Part shown: piece by piece, positions 37,920 through 46,183 of the stretch
Layout of the letters: every line of letters begins with the position of its first letter
Numbering within the stretch: position 1 is the stretch's first letter
DNA from: Chryseosolibacter indicum
Lineage (GTDB): Bacteria; Bacteroidota; Bacteroidia; Cytophagales; Cyclobacteriaceae
Length of the DNA: 64,000 nucleotides
Assembly (NCBI RefSeq): GCF_018598585.1
Contig: NZ_JAHESD010000003.1
Coordinates: 124,001-188,000, forward strand
Direction: 5' to 3'
Made by a program: the position numbers and the translations under genes
The notes under the pieces: generated by a model
Seen by the model: only the letters and a program-made list of their open reading frames with translations
Told to the model about the DNA's origin: nothing
Databases searched by the model: none

Positions 37920-38435
37920 ATGAATCGAATTAGATCAGTTATAAGTGCAATAGCATTTACCTTCGGTTCATTCTTTGCCGATGCTCAAACAACCAACTAC
38001 CAGGTTCATAGTCTTTTCATCATCAACATTGCGAAATACTCAACCTGGCCTGCTCATGGCACCGAGTTCCAGATTACTGTATTCGGCAAGTCAAAGCTTT
38101 TTGATGAACTCATAAAACAATCCACAGGAAAGAACATTAACGGAGCCACAATAAAAGTTACACTTACTGAGAACTTAATCGATATAGGCACGCCGCACAT
38201 AATAGTACTGGCAGATGGGAAAAGTGGTTCCTTAAGCGATATTCTTAAAACCACCCAGGGAAAACCAACTATGGTTATAGCAGAACGCGAAGGTCTTTTT
38301 AGAAAAGGTGCCGGGTTTAGTTTTGTGGTTATGGACGATAATACCCTAAGGTATGATATTAATAACGGCGAGTTGGAGAAGCGGCAGATAAAGGTATCTA
38401 AAAACCTTGTCGGCCTAGCGAATGCTACCTTGTGA
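37920..38435 (+). CDS. YfiR/DUF4154 family periplasmic protein (copy 1)
   Basis: Exported protein of 171 residues with a signal peptide ending at ADAQ. The DUF4154 pattern YQVHSLFIINIAKYSTWP and FSFVVMDDNTLRYDINNGEL is clear. In Pseudomonas YfiR is the periplasmic repressor of the diguanylate cyclase YfiN; Bacteroidota copies are often next to TonB receptors, as here (3 bp). No YfiN-like gene is in the window. It overlaps the convergent Ppx/GppA gene by 21 bp. Confidence 0.85.
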   Translation: MNRIRSVISAIAFTFGSFFADAQTTNYQVHSLFIINIAKYSTWPAHGTEFQITVFGKSKLFDELIKQSTGKNINGATIKVTLTENLIDIGTPHIIVLADGKSGSLSDILKTTQGKPTMVIAEREGLFRKGAGFSFVVMDDNTLRYDINNGELEKRQIKVSKNLVGLANATL

Positions 38436-39350
38436 GACATGAGCTAACACACCTTCTTTTAACGAGTAAGTTGAAACCCGTATTCTGTTAAAGATAAACT
38501 TGTCAAAAAGATAATTCACCAGGCAACAGGCTACTACAATCATATCTACCCGCATCTCAATCATGCCGGGTATCTTCATTCTGTCTTCACGTTTCTTGGT
38601 AAGGAGTTCCCGGTAGATATCATAAAATCCTTCAAGGGTCAATGGGGTTTCAACCTCTTCTGCAGTTTTGTGTATATCATGTTTAATACAGAAAATATCG
38701 CTGAGTGTATCAAATGTTCCTGAAGAGCCTACCAGAACCTGTGGCTTAAATTCTTCCATCGCTGTGAATAAAGGCTGTAGGGATTTATCGAAGTAAGCAT
38801 TCAACTCCAGTATTTCTTCCTGAAGAATAGGATCATGTTTCTGAAACCTTTCAAGCAGTCGCTGCGCACCTATTTCAAAGCTCTGTTTCCAGGATATCCG
38901 ATCCTGATTTGCGATTATAAATTCTACGCTTCCTCCCCCTATATCTACAATCAAAGCGCGGTCATCACCTAAGCCGAGCGCGGCTTTTACTCCCATATAA
39001 ATGTAATACGCCTCTTCATCCCCGGAGATAACATTAACTTTAATGCCTGTAAGGTCTTTGATTCGCTTAACTACTTCCTCGCCGTTCTTCGCATTTCTCA
39101 TTGCACTTGTGCCAAAGGCAAAAGCTTCTTGTACACCATGCTCTTTCATAATGTTCTTAAAGCTCTGCATGGCAAGCAAAGCGCGGTGAATGCCGCCTTC
39201 AGTGATGTAGCCGTCATTGATGCCTCCCATACCAATCTTTACAGCAAGGCGGTCACGGTAAATAATGTTAAACTGGTCACTTTCCCGCTGCGCAATAAGC
39301 AGGTGAAAAGTATTGGTTCCCATATCTATAATTGCAATCTTGTCCTTCAT
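38415..39350 (-). CDS. Ppx/GppA family phosphatase (exopolyphosphatase-like)
   Basis: Protein of 311 residues with the actin-like ATPase fold. [16 protein letters not shown] is the phosphate-1 motif, [12 protein letters not shown] carries the catalytic glutamate, and [10 protein letters not shown] is the phosphate-2 motif. Family members hydrolyse polyphosphate or pppGpp. It is the short form without the C-terminal HD domain. Its start is 72 bp from the divergent carboxylase gene. Confidence 0.92.
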   Translation of the reverse strand: MKDKIAIIDMGTNTFHLLIAQRESDQFNIIYRDRLAVKIGMGGINDGYITEGGIHRALLAMQSFKNIMKEHGVQEAFAFGTSAMRNAKNGEEVVKRIKDLTGIKVNVISGDEEAYYIYMGVKAALGLGDDRALIVDIGGGSVEFIIANQDRISWKQSFEIGAQRLLERFQKHDPILQEEILELNAYFDKSLQPLFTAMEEFKPQVLVGSSGTFDTLSDIFCIKHDIHKTAEEVETPLTLEGFYDIYRELLTKKREDRMKIPGMIEMRVDMIVVACCLVNYLFDKFIFNRIRVSTYSLKEGVLAHVSQGSIR

Positions 39351-39422
39351 CGTTTAAGCCGTGCGAATTTAATACTATATTTCGCACAAGTATTATTTAT
39401 TACGCTTGCACTTAACAACAAG

Positions 39423-40994
39423 ATGGCCAAGAAAAAACCAAACGATCCCGTGCTTCAGGAAAAATTTGCTGAGCTGGACAGAAAAAATAAAGAAGCGCTA
39501 TTAGGCGGAGGCGAACAAAGAATTGAACAACAACATAAGAAAGGGAAATTATCTGCACGTGAAAGAATTCATCTCTTGCTGGATGAAGGCTCTTTCGAGG
39601 AACTGGGAAAGTTTGTAATGCACAGAAGTAAAGACTTCGGCCTGGATAAGGAATACTACCTGGGCGATGGTGTTGTAACAGGGTACGGTACGATCAATGG
39701 TAGGCTCGTTTATGTTTTCTCTCAGGATTTTACTGTCTTTGGTGGATCATTGTCAGAAACACATGCCGAGAAGATTGTTAAGATCATGGATCTTGCCCTC
39801 AAGAACGGAGCGCCTATAATAGGATTAAACGATTCAGGAGGAGCCAGAATCCAGGAGGGTGTAGTTTCCCTCGGCGGCTATGCTGATATCTTCTATAGAA
39901 ACACACTTGCCTCTGGTGTTATTCCTCAGATCTCCGCAATAATGGGTCCATGCGCCGGAGGTGCGGTATACTCACCGGCAATAACGGATTTCATCTTCAT
40001 GGTCGAGAATACATCTTTTATGTTTGTTACAGGACCTAACGTCGTAAAAACTGTAACACATGAAAATGTAACTGCAGAAGAATTAGGGGGGGCAACAACA
40101 CATAGCACAAAAAGTGGTGTTACACATTTTGCTTGTGTTAATGAAGCAGAATGTATTCAGCAGATTAAAACATTGCTTAGCTACGTCCCTCAGAATTGCG
40201 AAGACCCGGCACCAAAGCTTAGCTACACACCCGGCGATGAACTTAGACCAGCATTAAACGATATCATTCCGGCTAATCCAAATCAACCCTATGATATGCG
40301 TGATGTTATCCATGGGGTGGTAGATGAAGGAAGCTTCTTTGAAGTACATAAAAACTTTGCTGAAAATATTGTGGTAGGTTTCGCTCGCATAGGAGGCAGA
40401 AGCATCGGTATTGTTGGAAACCAGCCTGCTTCTCTCGCAGGGGTTTTAGATATTCATTCAAGCATAAAAGGCGCTAGGTTCGTGAGGTTCTGCGATTGCT
40501 TCAATGTACCCTTACTTGTTTTTGAAGACGTTCCAGGCTTCTTGCCAGGTACAGACCAGGAGTGGAATGCCATTATAACCAACGGTGCAAAACTGCTCTA
40601 TGCTTTCTCTGAAGCTACAGTGCCTCGCATTACTGTTATCACAAGGAAGGCTTATGGTGGCGCTTACGATGTAATGAATTCCAAACACATCGGCGCAGAT
40701 TTAAATTATGCATGGCCTACTGCAGAAATTGCAGTAATGGGAGCTAAAGGTGCTGCCGAAATCATCTTTAAAAAGGAGATTGCTGAAGCACAAAATCCGC
40801 AGGAAAAGCTCAATGAAAAAGTTGATGAGTATACCCAGAAGTTTGCTAATCCATACCGTGCAGCACACCGCGGTTATATCGATGAAGTAATATACCCTGA
40901 AGAGACAAGGGCAAAGCTTATCCGTGCTTTTGCTATGTTAGAGAATAAAGCAGCGAAGCTGCCAAGGAAGAAACACGGTAATATGCCTTTATAA
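39423..40994 (+). CDS. pccB: Acyl-CoA carboxylase beta subunit (propionyl-CoA type)
   Basis: Carboxyltransferase subunit of biotin-dependent acyl-CoA carboxylase, 523 residues from the ATG at 39423 ([20 protein letters not shown]); the frame upstream runs antisense through the Ppx gene and is rejected. [45 protein letters not shown]-type ([12 protein letters not shown]) and the C-terminal [16 protein letters not shown] are family signatures. Biotin is carried by a separate alpha subunit not in this window. Methylmalonyl-CoA decarboxylase alpha is an alternative. Confidence 0.93.
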   Translation: MAKKKPNDPVLQEKFAELDRKNKEALLGGGEQRIEQQHKKGKLSARERIHLLLDEGSFEELGKFVMHRSKDFGLDKEYYLGDGVVTGYGTINGRLVYVFSQDFTVFGGSLSETHAEKIVKIMDLALKNGAPIIGLNDSGGARIQEGVVSLGGYADIFYRNTLASGVIPQISAIMGPCAGGAVYSPAITDFIFMVENTSFMFVTGPNVVKTVTHENVTAEELGGATTHSTKSGVTHFACVNEAECIQQIKTLLSYVPQNCEDPAPKLSYTPGDELRPALNDIIPANPNQPYDMRDVIHGVVDEGSFFEVHKNFAENIVVGFARIGGRSIGIVGNQPASLAGVLDIHSSIKGARFVRFCDCFNVPLLVFEDVPGFLPGTDQEWNAIITNGAKLLYAFSEATVPRITVITRKAYGGAYDVMNSKHIGADLNYAWPTAEIAVMGAKGAAEIIFKKEIAEAQNPQEKLNEKVDEYTQKFANPYRAAHRGYIDEVIYPEETRAKLIRAFAMLENKAAKLPRKKHGNMPL

Positions 40995-41040
40995 AACGTT
41001 CTATAACCAAAAGACGCCATATTCCTTATTCGATTTTAAC

Positions 41041-41048
41041 TATTTTTG
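41041..41048 (+). promoter_or_regulatory. Candidate -7 element before the M42 peptidase
   Basis: TATTTTTGCAG resembles the TATCTTTGCAG of the two ribosomal promoters and lies 36 bp before the ATG. No -33 match. Confidence 0.4.
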
Positions 41049-41084
41049 CAGCCTTCTGCTTTAATGTTTATTTAGTAAAACACT

Positions 41085-42155
41085 ATGGATAAAAAAAGTA
41101 AAGAGTTTCTATACGCATATCTTAACAATGCATCCCCCACTGGCTTTGAATCTTCAGGGCAACAGATATGGTTGGATTATATTAAACCCTATATACAAGA
41201 TCGTATTGTAGACGTCTACGGAACTGCTGTAGGGGTTATTAATCCGAAAGGCGCTTACAAGGTAGTTATCGAAGCACACGCTGATGAGATTTCCTGGTTT
41301 GTGAATTATATTACCGAAGAAGGTTATATCTATGTAAAACGCAATGGTGGCTCAGACCATCAGATCGCTCCTTCCAAACGCGTTAACATTCATACCGATA
41401 ATGGAATCGTTAAGGGTGTATTTGGATGGCCTGCTATTCACGTTCGCGATGCAGGAAAAGAAGAACCACCTTCTTTAAAAAACATTTTTATCGATGTAGG
41501 TGCAGAGTCTAAGAAGGAAGTAGAAGCAATGGGTATCCATGTGGGTTGTGTCATTACCTTTGAAGATGAGCTCATGGAGATGAACAGACGCTGGCTGGTA
41601 GGTCGTGCACTGGACAATCGCATGGGCGGATTTATGATAGCCGAAGTGGCACGTAGATTAAGCGAGAATAAGAAAAAGCTTCCGTTCTGTCTCTACATCG
41701 TAAATTCAGTACAGGAAGAAATAGGGTTGCGTGGGGCTGAAATGATTTCCCGACGACTAAAACCTGATTTAGCTATTTGTACAGACGTTACCCACGACAC
41801 CCAGTCGCCAATGTACAATAAAAGAGAAAGCGGTAATCTAAAATGTGGTAATGGACCTGTTTTATGCTACGGTCCTGCCGTTCAGAATAACGTATTAAAA
41901 ATGATCCTGGAAACAGCCCAGAAGCGCAAAATACCTTTCCAACGTCAGGCAGTTTCCCGTTCTACTGGCACCGATACTGATTCCTTTGCATATTCTGCTG
42001 AAGGAGTAGCTTCTGCATTGATTTCCTTACCACTAAAGTACATGCATACAACGGTGGAAATGGTGCATAAAGATGACGTCGAAAACGTTGTAAACTTGAT
42101 TTATGAATTCCTGTTGCAGTTGAAGGCAGGGCACGACTTCCGTTACATTAAGTAA
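41085..42155 (+). CDS. M42 family aminopeptidase/endoglucanase-type metallopeptidase
   Basis: Di-metal aminopeptidase of 356 residues. Metal and catalytic positions are seen in EAHADEISW (His, Asp), VGRALDNRMGG (Asp), VNSVQEEIGLRGA (catalytic Glu pair), ICTDVTHDT (Asp) and YMHTTVEMVH (His). M42 enzymes form dodecameric peptide-trimming particles in the cytoplasm. No signal peptide. Monocistronic, with a terminator downstream. Confidence 0.93.
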   Translation: MDKKSKEFLYAYLNNASPTGFESSGQQIWLDYIKPYIQDRIVDVYGTAVGVINPKGAYKVVIEAHADEISWFVNYITEEGYIYVKRNGGSDHQIAPSKRVNIHTDNGIVKGVFGWPAIHVRDAGKEEPPSLKNIFIDVGAESKKEVEAMGIHVGCVITFEDELMEMNRRWLVGRALDNRMGGFMIAEVARRLSENKKKLPFCLYIVNSVQEEIGLRGAEMISRRLKPDLAICTDVTHDTQSPMYNKRESGNLKCGNGPVLCYGPAVQNNVLKMILETAQKRKIPFQRQAVSRSTGTDTDSFAYSAEGVASALISLPLKYMHTTVEMVHKDDVENVVNLIYEFLLQLKAGHDFRYIK

Positions 42156-42195
42156 TTTCTACTTTAAATCTTACATTACTAAGGTTAAGCAGCTT

Positions 42196-42232
42196 ATAGG
42201 TTCTGGCAAACTGATGTCAGAACCTATTTTTG
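42196..42232 (+). terminator. Rho-independent terminator after the M42 peptidase
   Basis: A perfect 10-bp stem (ATAGGTTCTG at 42196-42205 with 42218-42227), a 12-nt loop and a TTTTTG tail. Confidence 0.88.
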
Positions 42233-42264
42233 TTATATCAAACAAACCGTAAAATCCTTAGTAG

Positions 42265-42777
42265 ATGAAAAGAATAATACTTGCATTATTTGTCTTTAGC
42301 CTGGCAAGCAATACAATAATGGCCCAGGACAGGCCAGTTCATGAGGTTTACTCCATGATGGTGTTCAATTTCACCAAATATGTTCAATGGCCTGATCATG
42401 CTTCTTCAGGAGAATTTATTATTGGCGTGATCGGCAATGAAGATGTATACAAAACACTTACAACCTGGTATGGCGGAAAGCCAAGAGGTAACAAAACTTA
42501 CGTTATTAAGAAATTCAGTTCCAACTCTGATTTAACTGATTGCCATGTAGTATTTATTGATAAATCGAAGAGTAACGAATTCGATGCGGTAAATACTAAA
42601 GTAAAAGGAAAAGGAACCCTTGTTATTACAGATAAAAACGGATTGGGTGAGAAAGGAAGCGCAATCAATTTCAAAACCGTCGACAATAAATTGAAGTTTG
42701 AGTTAAACCAAAAAGCTATTGAGGCTTCAAATCTCAAAGTTTCAGGTGCTCTTTCTTCAATGGCTATACTGATTTAA
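42265..42777 (+). CDS. YfiR/DUF4154 family periplasmic protein (copy 2)
   Basis: Exported protein of 170 residues. Signal peptide ends near NTIMAQ, followed by RPVHEVYSMMVFNFTKYVQW, the DUF4154 hallmark. It is very similar to the next gene along its whole length (for example YVQWP, YVIKK, SNLKVS, LSSMAI), so the two arose by tandem duplication. Unlike copy 1 it has no adjacent receptor gene. Separate terminators suggest independent expression. Role unknown. Confidence 0.85.
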   Translation: MKRIILALFVFSLASNTIMAQDRPVHEVYSMMVFNFTKYVQWPDHASSGEFIIGVIGNEDVYKTLTTWYGGKPRGNKTYVIKKFSSNSDLTDCHVVFIDKSKSNEFDAVNTKVKGKGTLVITDKNGLGEKGSAINFKTVDNKLKFELNQKAIEASNLKVSGALSSMAILI

Positions 42778-42792
42778 TGGGTTGTTTGAAAG

Positions 42793-42820
42793 CCTCACCT
42801 GTTAAAAGGTGGGGTTTTTC
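42793..42820 (+). terminator. Rho-independent terminator between the two YfiR paralogues
   Basis: CCTCACCT (42793-42800) pairs with AGGTGGGG (42807-42814, one wobble) around a 6-nt loop, followed by TTTTTC. Confidence 0.85.
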
Positions 42821-42861
42821 GTTTTTTGTCGTAAATTCGCGATAAGCCAAACTTTTAGACT

Positions 42862-43371
42862 ATGAAAAACATACTTGTTTTGTTGATGATGCTTGTTTTC
42901 GTAATGAGAACTGAAGCACAGGAGAGACCGCCGCACGAAATCCACTCGGCTATGTTATATAATTTCATTAAGTATGTTCAATGGCCTAATGAAAGCGATG
43001 GCGGAGAGTTTGTAGTGGGGGTATTGGGTGAAGAAAATGTGTTTAATACACTCAAACAATGGTACGATGGCAAGCCAAAAGGGGCTAAAAAATATGTCAT
43101 AAAGAAACTTGCTGCCCCTGCAGATGCAGCAGGATGCCAAGTTGTTTACATTGGTAAATCAAAAAGCAAGGATTTTGATGATGTGAAGAATATCATTACC
43201 GGTAAGTCTATTCTAACCATTACTGATAGCAACGGCCTCGGTCAAAAAGGTAGCTGCATCAACTTTAAAGTGGTTGAAGGAAAGCTTAGATTTGAGTTGA
43301 ATCAGGGAATGGTTAACTCGTCAAACCTCAAAGTATCAAGCCAGCTTTCCAGTATGGCAATTGTAATCTAG
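42862..43371 (+). CDS. YfiR/DUF4154 family periplasmic protein (copy 3)
   Basis: Exported protein of 169 residues with a signal peptide ending in RTEAQ. The mature part starts RPPHEIHSAMLYNFIKYVQW, nearly the same as copy 2, and ends SNLKVSSQLSSMAIVI. As in copy 2 and unlike Pseudomonas YfiR, only one or two cysteines are present. It has its own short promoter region after the terminator. Function unknown. Confidence 0.85.
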   Translation: MKNILVLLMMLVFVMRTEAQERPPHEIHSAMLYNFIKYVQWPNESDGGEFVVGVLGEENVFNTLKQWYDGKPKGAKKYVIKKLAAPADAAGCQVVYIGKSKSKDFDDVKNIITGKSILTITDSNGLGQKGSCINFKVVEGKLRFELNQGMVNSSNLKVSSQLSSMAIVI

Positions 43372-43482
43372 TTTTAATCTTAATCTGCCAACGCTGGTTT
43401 ATGTATTTCGTACACAATGACTAGAATATTTATAAGACTTCGAGAACAATTTTAGTACTTTGATTGTCTTATTGATACAGAT

Positions 43483-43503
43483 CGTATTACGAATTACATC
43501 TTA
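43483..43503. repeat. Three degenerate heptamers
   Basis: CGTATTA, CGAATTA, CATCTTA follow one another in the long gap before the receptor-like gene. Short and therefore weakly supported as a member of the heptamer family. Confidence 0.35.
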
Positions 43504-43731
43504 ACCGTTCATAATAAATTTGTTTTCAGATCCCCTATCCTTAGTGATATTTGAGGACATTATTTGAGCGAGAAATCAGTTTGAGTTTTAGATATAAGTA
43601 GAAGTAAATAAAGGGTAAGCGGAACAAAACGATAAACACTTAATGTTAAATAGTCGATGTGAGAGCTTCCTTATATTCTCTTCCAAAGAAATCAAAGATC
43701 AAATTTACTCCTTGAGGAGTTATTAAGATAC

Positions 43732-43796
43732 ACGCACAGGGGCGTAGAGTTTTTATAGAGAGGGTCTTTTCTCTACGTTTCCTGTGCGTTTTTTTA
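43732..43796 (+). terminator. Large two-part terminator hairpin ending an unassigned transcript
   Basis: Outer stem ACGCACAGG (43732-43740) with CCTGTGCGT (43781-43789) and inner stem CGTAGAG (43743-43749) with CTCTACG (43771-43777). A 21-nt apical loop caps it, and a run of eight T follows. The region 43372-43731 before it holds no convincing gene. The nearest upstream gene ends 360 bp away, so this may terminate a small RNA or a long 3' UTR. Confidence 0.65.
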
Positions 43797-43833
43797 TTCC
43801 TTCCTGTTTTAAAATCATCACCTATATTTGGAA

Positions 43834-44619
43834 ATGGCGTTGAAATCATTTCCGGATCAATTGGGTAACGAAACACTACTTTCGCAACCACCGCAAAGAA
43901 TAATTTCCCTTGTGCCTTCACAGACCGAGCTTTTACACGATTTAGGTTTAAATGAAGAAGTAATAGGTATTACCAAGTTTTGTATTCATCCTGTTGGATG
44001 GCTTAAAACCAAGACCATAATTGGAGGAACAAAGAATTTCTGGTTTGATGTAATTGGAGAACTTAACCCTAATTTGATAATCGGCAACAAGGAGGAGAAT
44101 TACATTGAAGGCATACAAGAGCTCAGCAAGAAATACCCCGTATGGATGAGCGATATTAAAAATCTATCAGAGGCGCTGGCAATGATAAATTCTATCGGAA
44201 ACCTTGTAGGCCGCTCCGAAAGCGCCGATGCTTTAATCCAACAAATCAACAGCAGTTTTACATCTGTAAAGAAGATGTTGTCAAAGCGGGTCCTTTACCT
44301 TATTTGGCGAAATCCGTGGATGGCTGCCGCATCTGAAACATTTATCCACGACATGCTCCTTCGGCTTGGACTGGTTAATTGCTTACAGAGCGAACAACGT
44401 TATCCTGTTTTGTCAAGTGAAGATATCACCTCGTTAGATCCTGACATTATCATGCTGTCATCAGAGCCATTTCCATTCCAGGAGAAACATATCGGGGAAA
44501 TAGAATCTCTATGTCCTACGGCAAAGGTAATACTTATAGATGGCGAGATGTTTTCGTGGTATGGAAGTAGGTTAAAGCTCGCTCCTGCTTATTTTAATAG
44601 TTTAAGTTTAGCTGAATAG
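43834..44619 (+). CDS. Helical-backbone metal receptor / BtuF-like substrate-binding protein, no signal peptide
   Basis: Protein of 261 residues with the class III periplasmic-binding fold seen in cobalamin and iron-chelate receptors. RIISLVPSQTELLHDLGLNE, VIGITKFCIHP and the DPDIIMLSSEPFPF region are typical of BtuF-like receptors. The N-terminus (MALKSFPDQLGNETLLSQPP) is not a signal peptide or lipobox, so the product may be cytoplasmic. ATG 43834 is preferred to the TTG at 43828. A TATATTTG box (43823-43830) lies directly before the ATG. It may partner the distant permease/ATPase at 11-13 kb. Confidence 0.85.
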   Translation: MALKSFPDQLGNETLLSQPPQRIISLVPSQTELLHDLGLNEEVIGITKFCIHPVGWLKTKTIIGGTKNFWFDVIGELNPNLIIGNKEENYIEGIQELSKKYPVWMSDIKNLSEALAMINSIGNLVGRSESADALIQQINSSFTSVKKMLSKRVLYLIWRNPWMAAASETFIHDMLLRLGLVNCLQSEQRYPVLSSEDITSLDPDIIMLSSEPFPFQEKHIGEIESLCPTAKVILIDGEMFSWYGSRLKLAPAYFNSLSLAE

Positions 44620-44633
44620 TTATCGCCATCACT

Positions 44634-44648
44634 TGACTTAACAAGTCA
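44634..44648. terminator. Short hairpin between convergent genes
   Basis: TGACTT (44634-44639) and AAGTCA (44643-44648) form a 6-bp stem with a 3-nt loop in the 56-bp gap before the end of aroA. Weak terminator candidate. Confidence 0.35.
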
Positions 44649-44675
44649 GTTAATAAGATATCTACATGCATTCTG

Positions 44676-45896
44676 TTACTCTGTTAAATGGAATCCCACC
44701 GCTTTTAAGTCATTCCAATAATTTGGATATGATTTCTTTACTACGCCGGGGTTTTCAATATCAACATCCATTAATGTTGCAAGAGGAGCAAATGCCATTG
44801 CCATACGATGATCTTTATAAGTAGCAAAGGTTACTCGTGTCGGAAGTTTATCCGTGGGCACTAAAGTCCATTGTGAACTCTCTTCGATAAGATCAGCACC
44901 TATTTTCTTTAGTTCATTTTGAAGGGCTGTAATTCTGTCTGTTTCTTTTATTCTAAGGCTTTCTAATCCTGTAAAGGATCCTTTAACACCTTTTGCTGCG
45001 CATACTACCGCAACAGTCTGTGCCAAATCAGGACAGTGTGTAAAATCCCAACGCAATTCTTTAGTTATACTCCCTTTCGATAGCTTTAACTGGCTTCCCT
45101 CGATTTCTGCTTCTACTCCTAAAGTTTTCATGATATCAACAATCGCCCTGTCTCCCTGAAGTGAATGAAGTGAAATTCTTGGCAATAGCACTTCAGCTTT
45201 TTCAGCCAACGCTGTTATGGCAAACCAATAACTCGCGGCTGACCAATCTGATTCTACTGTAAATTCAGTAGGGGTATAGGTTTGCGGTGTTACCGTAATT
45301 AAGTTTCCTACAAATTTGGTCTTTACTCCAAATTGTGCCATTAGCGATGCGGTCATTTCTATATATGGCCTGCTACCGATCTTACCTTCTAGTTCAAGCT
45401 TTATGCCCTGAGGTAAAACAGGTGCTACCATCATTATAGCAGAAATAAACTGACTACTTATGTCTCCGCGAATTTTTAATGACGTAGTCTTTTGTCCGTT
45501 AAATCCATTGATAGTAAGCGGAGGATAACCTTCTTTCTCCTGGTAATCAATATCTGCGCCTAATGTTCGTAAGGCATCTACAAGTATTCCTATGGGGCGC
45601 TCTTTCATACGTTGCGTTCCCGTTAACACTTTCCTCTGGTTTGTTATAGAAAAATAGGCTGTAAGAAAACGCATGGTAGTTCCTGCGTCTTCAACATCAA
45701 TAATCCGATCCTTTGAGTTTACCAATCGCAACATCAGTTGCGTGTCATTCGCATCTGATAAATTATGCAACTGCGATGCATTGCCCGCAAGTGCATTTAT
45801 AATCAGTACTCTGTTACTTATACTCTTTGAAGCTGGAAGAAGATTTGCTGTACCGTATATCGAAGAGTTTTTTTGGATCGTTATAGTGTTATTCAA
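44676..45896 (-). CDS. aroA: 3-phosphoshikimate 1-carboxyvinyltransferase (EPSP synthase)
   Basis: Sixth shikimate-pathway enzyme, 406 residues. It joins shikimate-3-phosphate and phosphoenolpyruvate. ASKSISNRVLIINALAG, the PEP-binding loop DAGTTMRFLTAYFS (family LxxxNAGTAxR) and LRIKETDRI near the C-terminus are present. The loop reads DAGTT where most enzymes have NAGTA. It lies downstream of aroB on the same strand, with a small antisense gene between them. Confidence 0.93.
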   Translation of the reverse strand: MNNTITIQKNSSIYGTANLLPASKSISNRVLIINALAGNASQLHNLSDANDTQLMLRLVNSKDRIIDVEDAGTTMRFLTAYFSITNQRKVLTGTQRMKERPIGILVDALRTLGADIDYQEKEGYPPLTINGFNGQKTTSLKIRGDISSQFISAIMMVAPVLPQGIKLELEGKIGSRPYIEMTASLMAQFGVKTKFVGNLITVTPQTYTPTEFTVESDWSAASYWFAITALAEKAEVLLPRISLHSLQGDRAIVDIMKTLGVEAEIEGSQLKLSKGSITKELRWDFTHCPDLAQTVAVVCAAKGVKGSFTGLESLRIKETDRITALQNELKKIGADLIEESSQWTLVPTDKLPTRVTFATYKDHRMAMAFAPLATLMDVDIENPGVVKKSYPNYWNDLKAVGFHLTE

Positions 45897-45991
45897 AGTG
45901 ATTTCAATTTAAGAATCGCAAATTAGTTGAATGCAAATATTTTTTATCGAGAAATGAAACATTTAAACCCAAAAAAAAGTTAAATTGTAGT

Positions 45992-46183
45992 ATGAGCAAA
46001 ACAAGTAAACTAACAATCGGAGTAAGTGTGGCATCCGGTGCCTTGTTAGCTGCATGGTTACTAACAGGCACTCGTAAGGAAGCTACCAAAAAAATCATTT
46101 CTAAAAGTACATCAACCTTAAAAGGATCCATGAAGAAGGTTTCCAATAAAGTGTATGATGATTCTGAAGTGCATTACGTTTAA
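45992..46183 (+). CDS. Small single-pass membrane protein, 63 residues
   Basis: Basic small protein with one hydrophobic helix (LTIGVSVASGALLAAWLLTG) followed by a Lys/Ser/Thr-rich tail. The layout resembles YtxH-like small membrane proteins, but I make no firm family call. It lies between aroB and aroA on the opposite strand and overlaps the end of aroB by 4 bp. Function unknown. Confidence 0.65.
   Translation: MSKTSKLTIGVSVASGALLAAWLLTGTRKEATKKIISKSTSTLKGSMKKVSNKVYDDSEVHYV

Noticed and set aside
39129-39422. N-terminal extension of the acyl-CoA carboxylase beta subunit
   Set aside because: Runs antisense through the Ppx/GppA start region; family alignment begins at the ATG at 39423.
43372-43833. 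Cobalamin riboswitch before the BtuF-like gene
   Set aside because: No B12-box-like sequence or compatible multi-stem fold could be found by eye; only a terminator hairpin is clear.
43646-43921. 91-codon minus-strand open frame
   Set aside because: Spans the strong terminator hairpin and the start of the receptor-like gene; low-complexity basic sequence without homology that I recognise.
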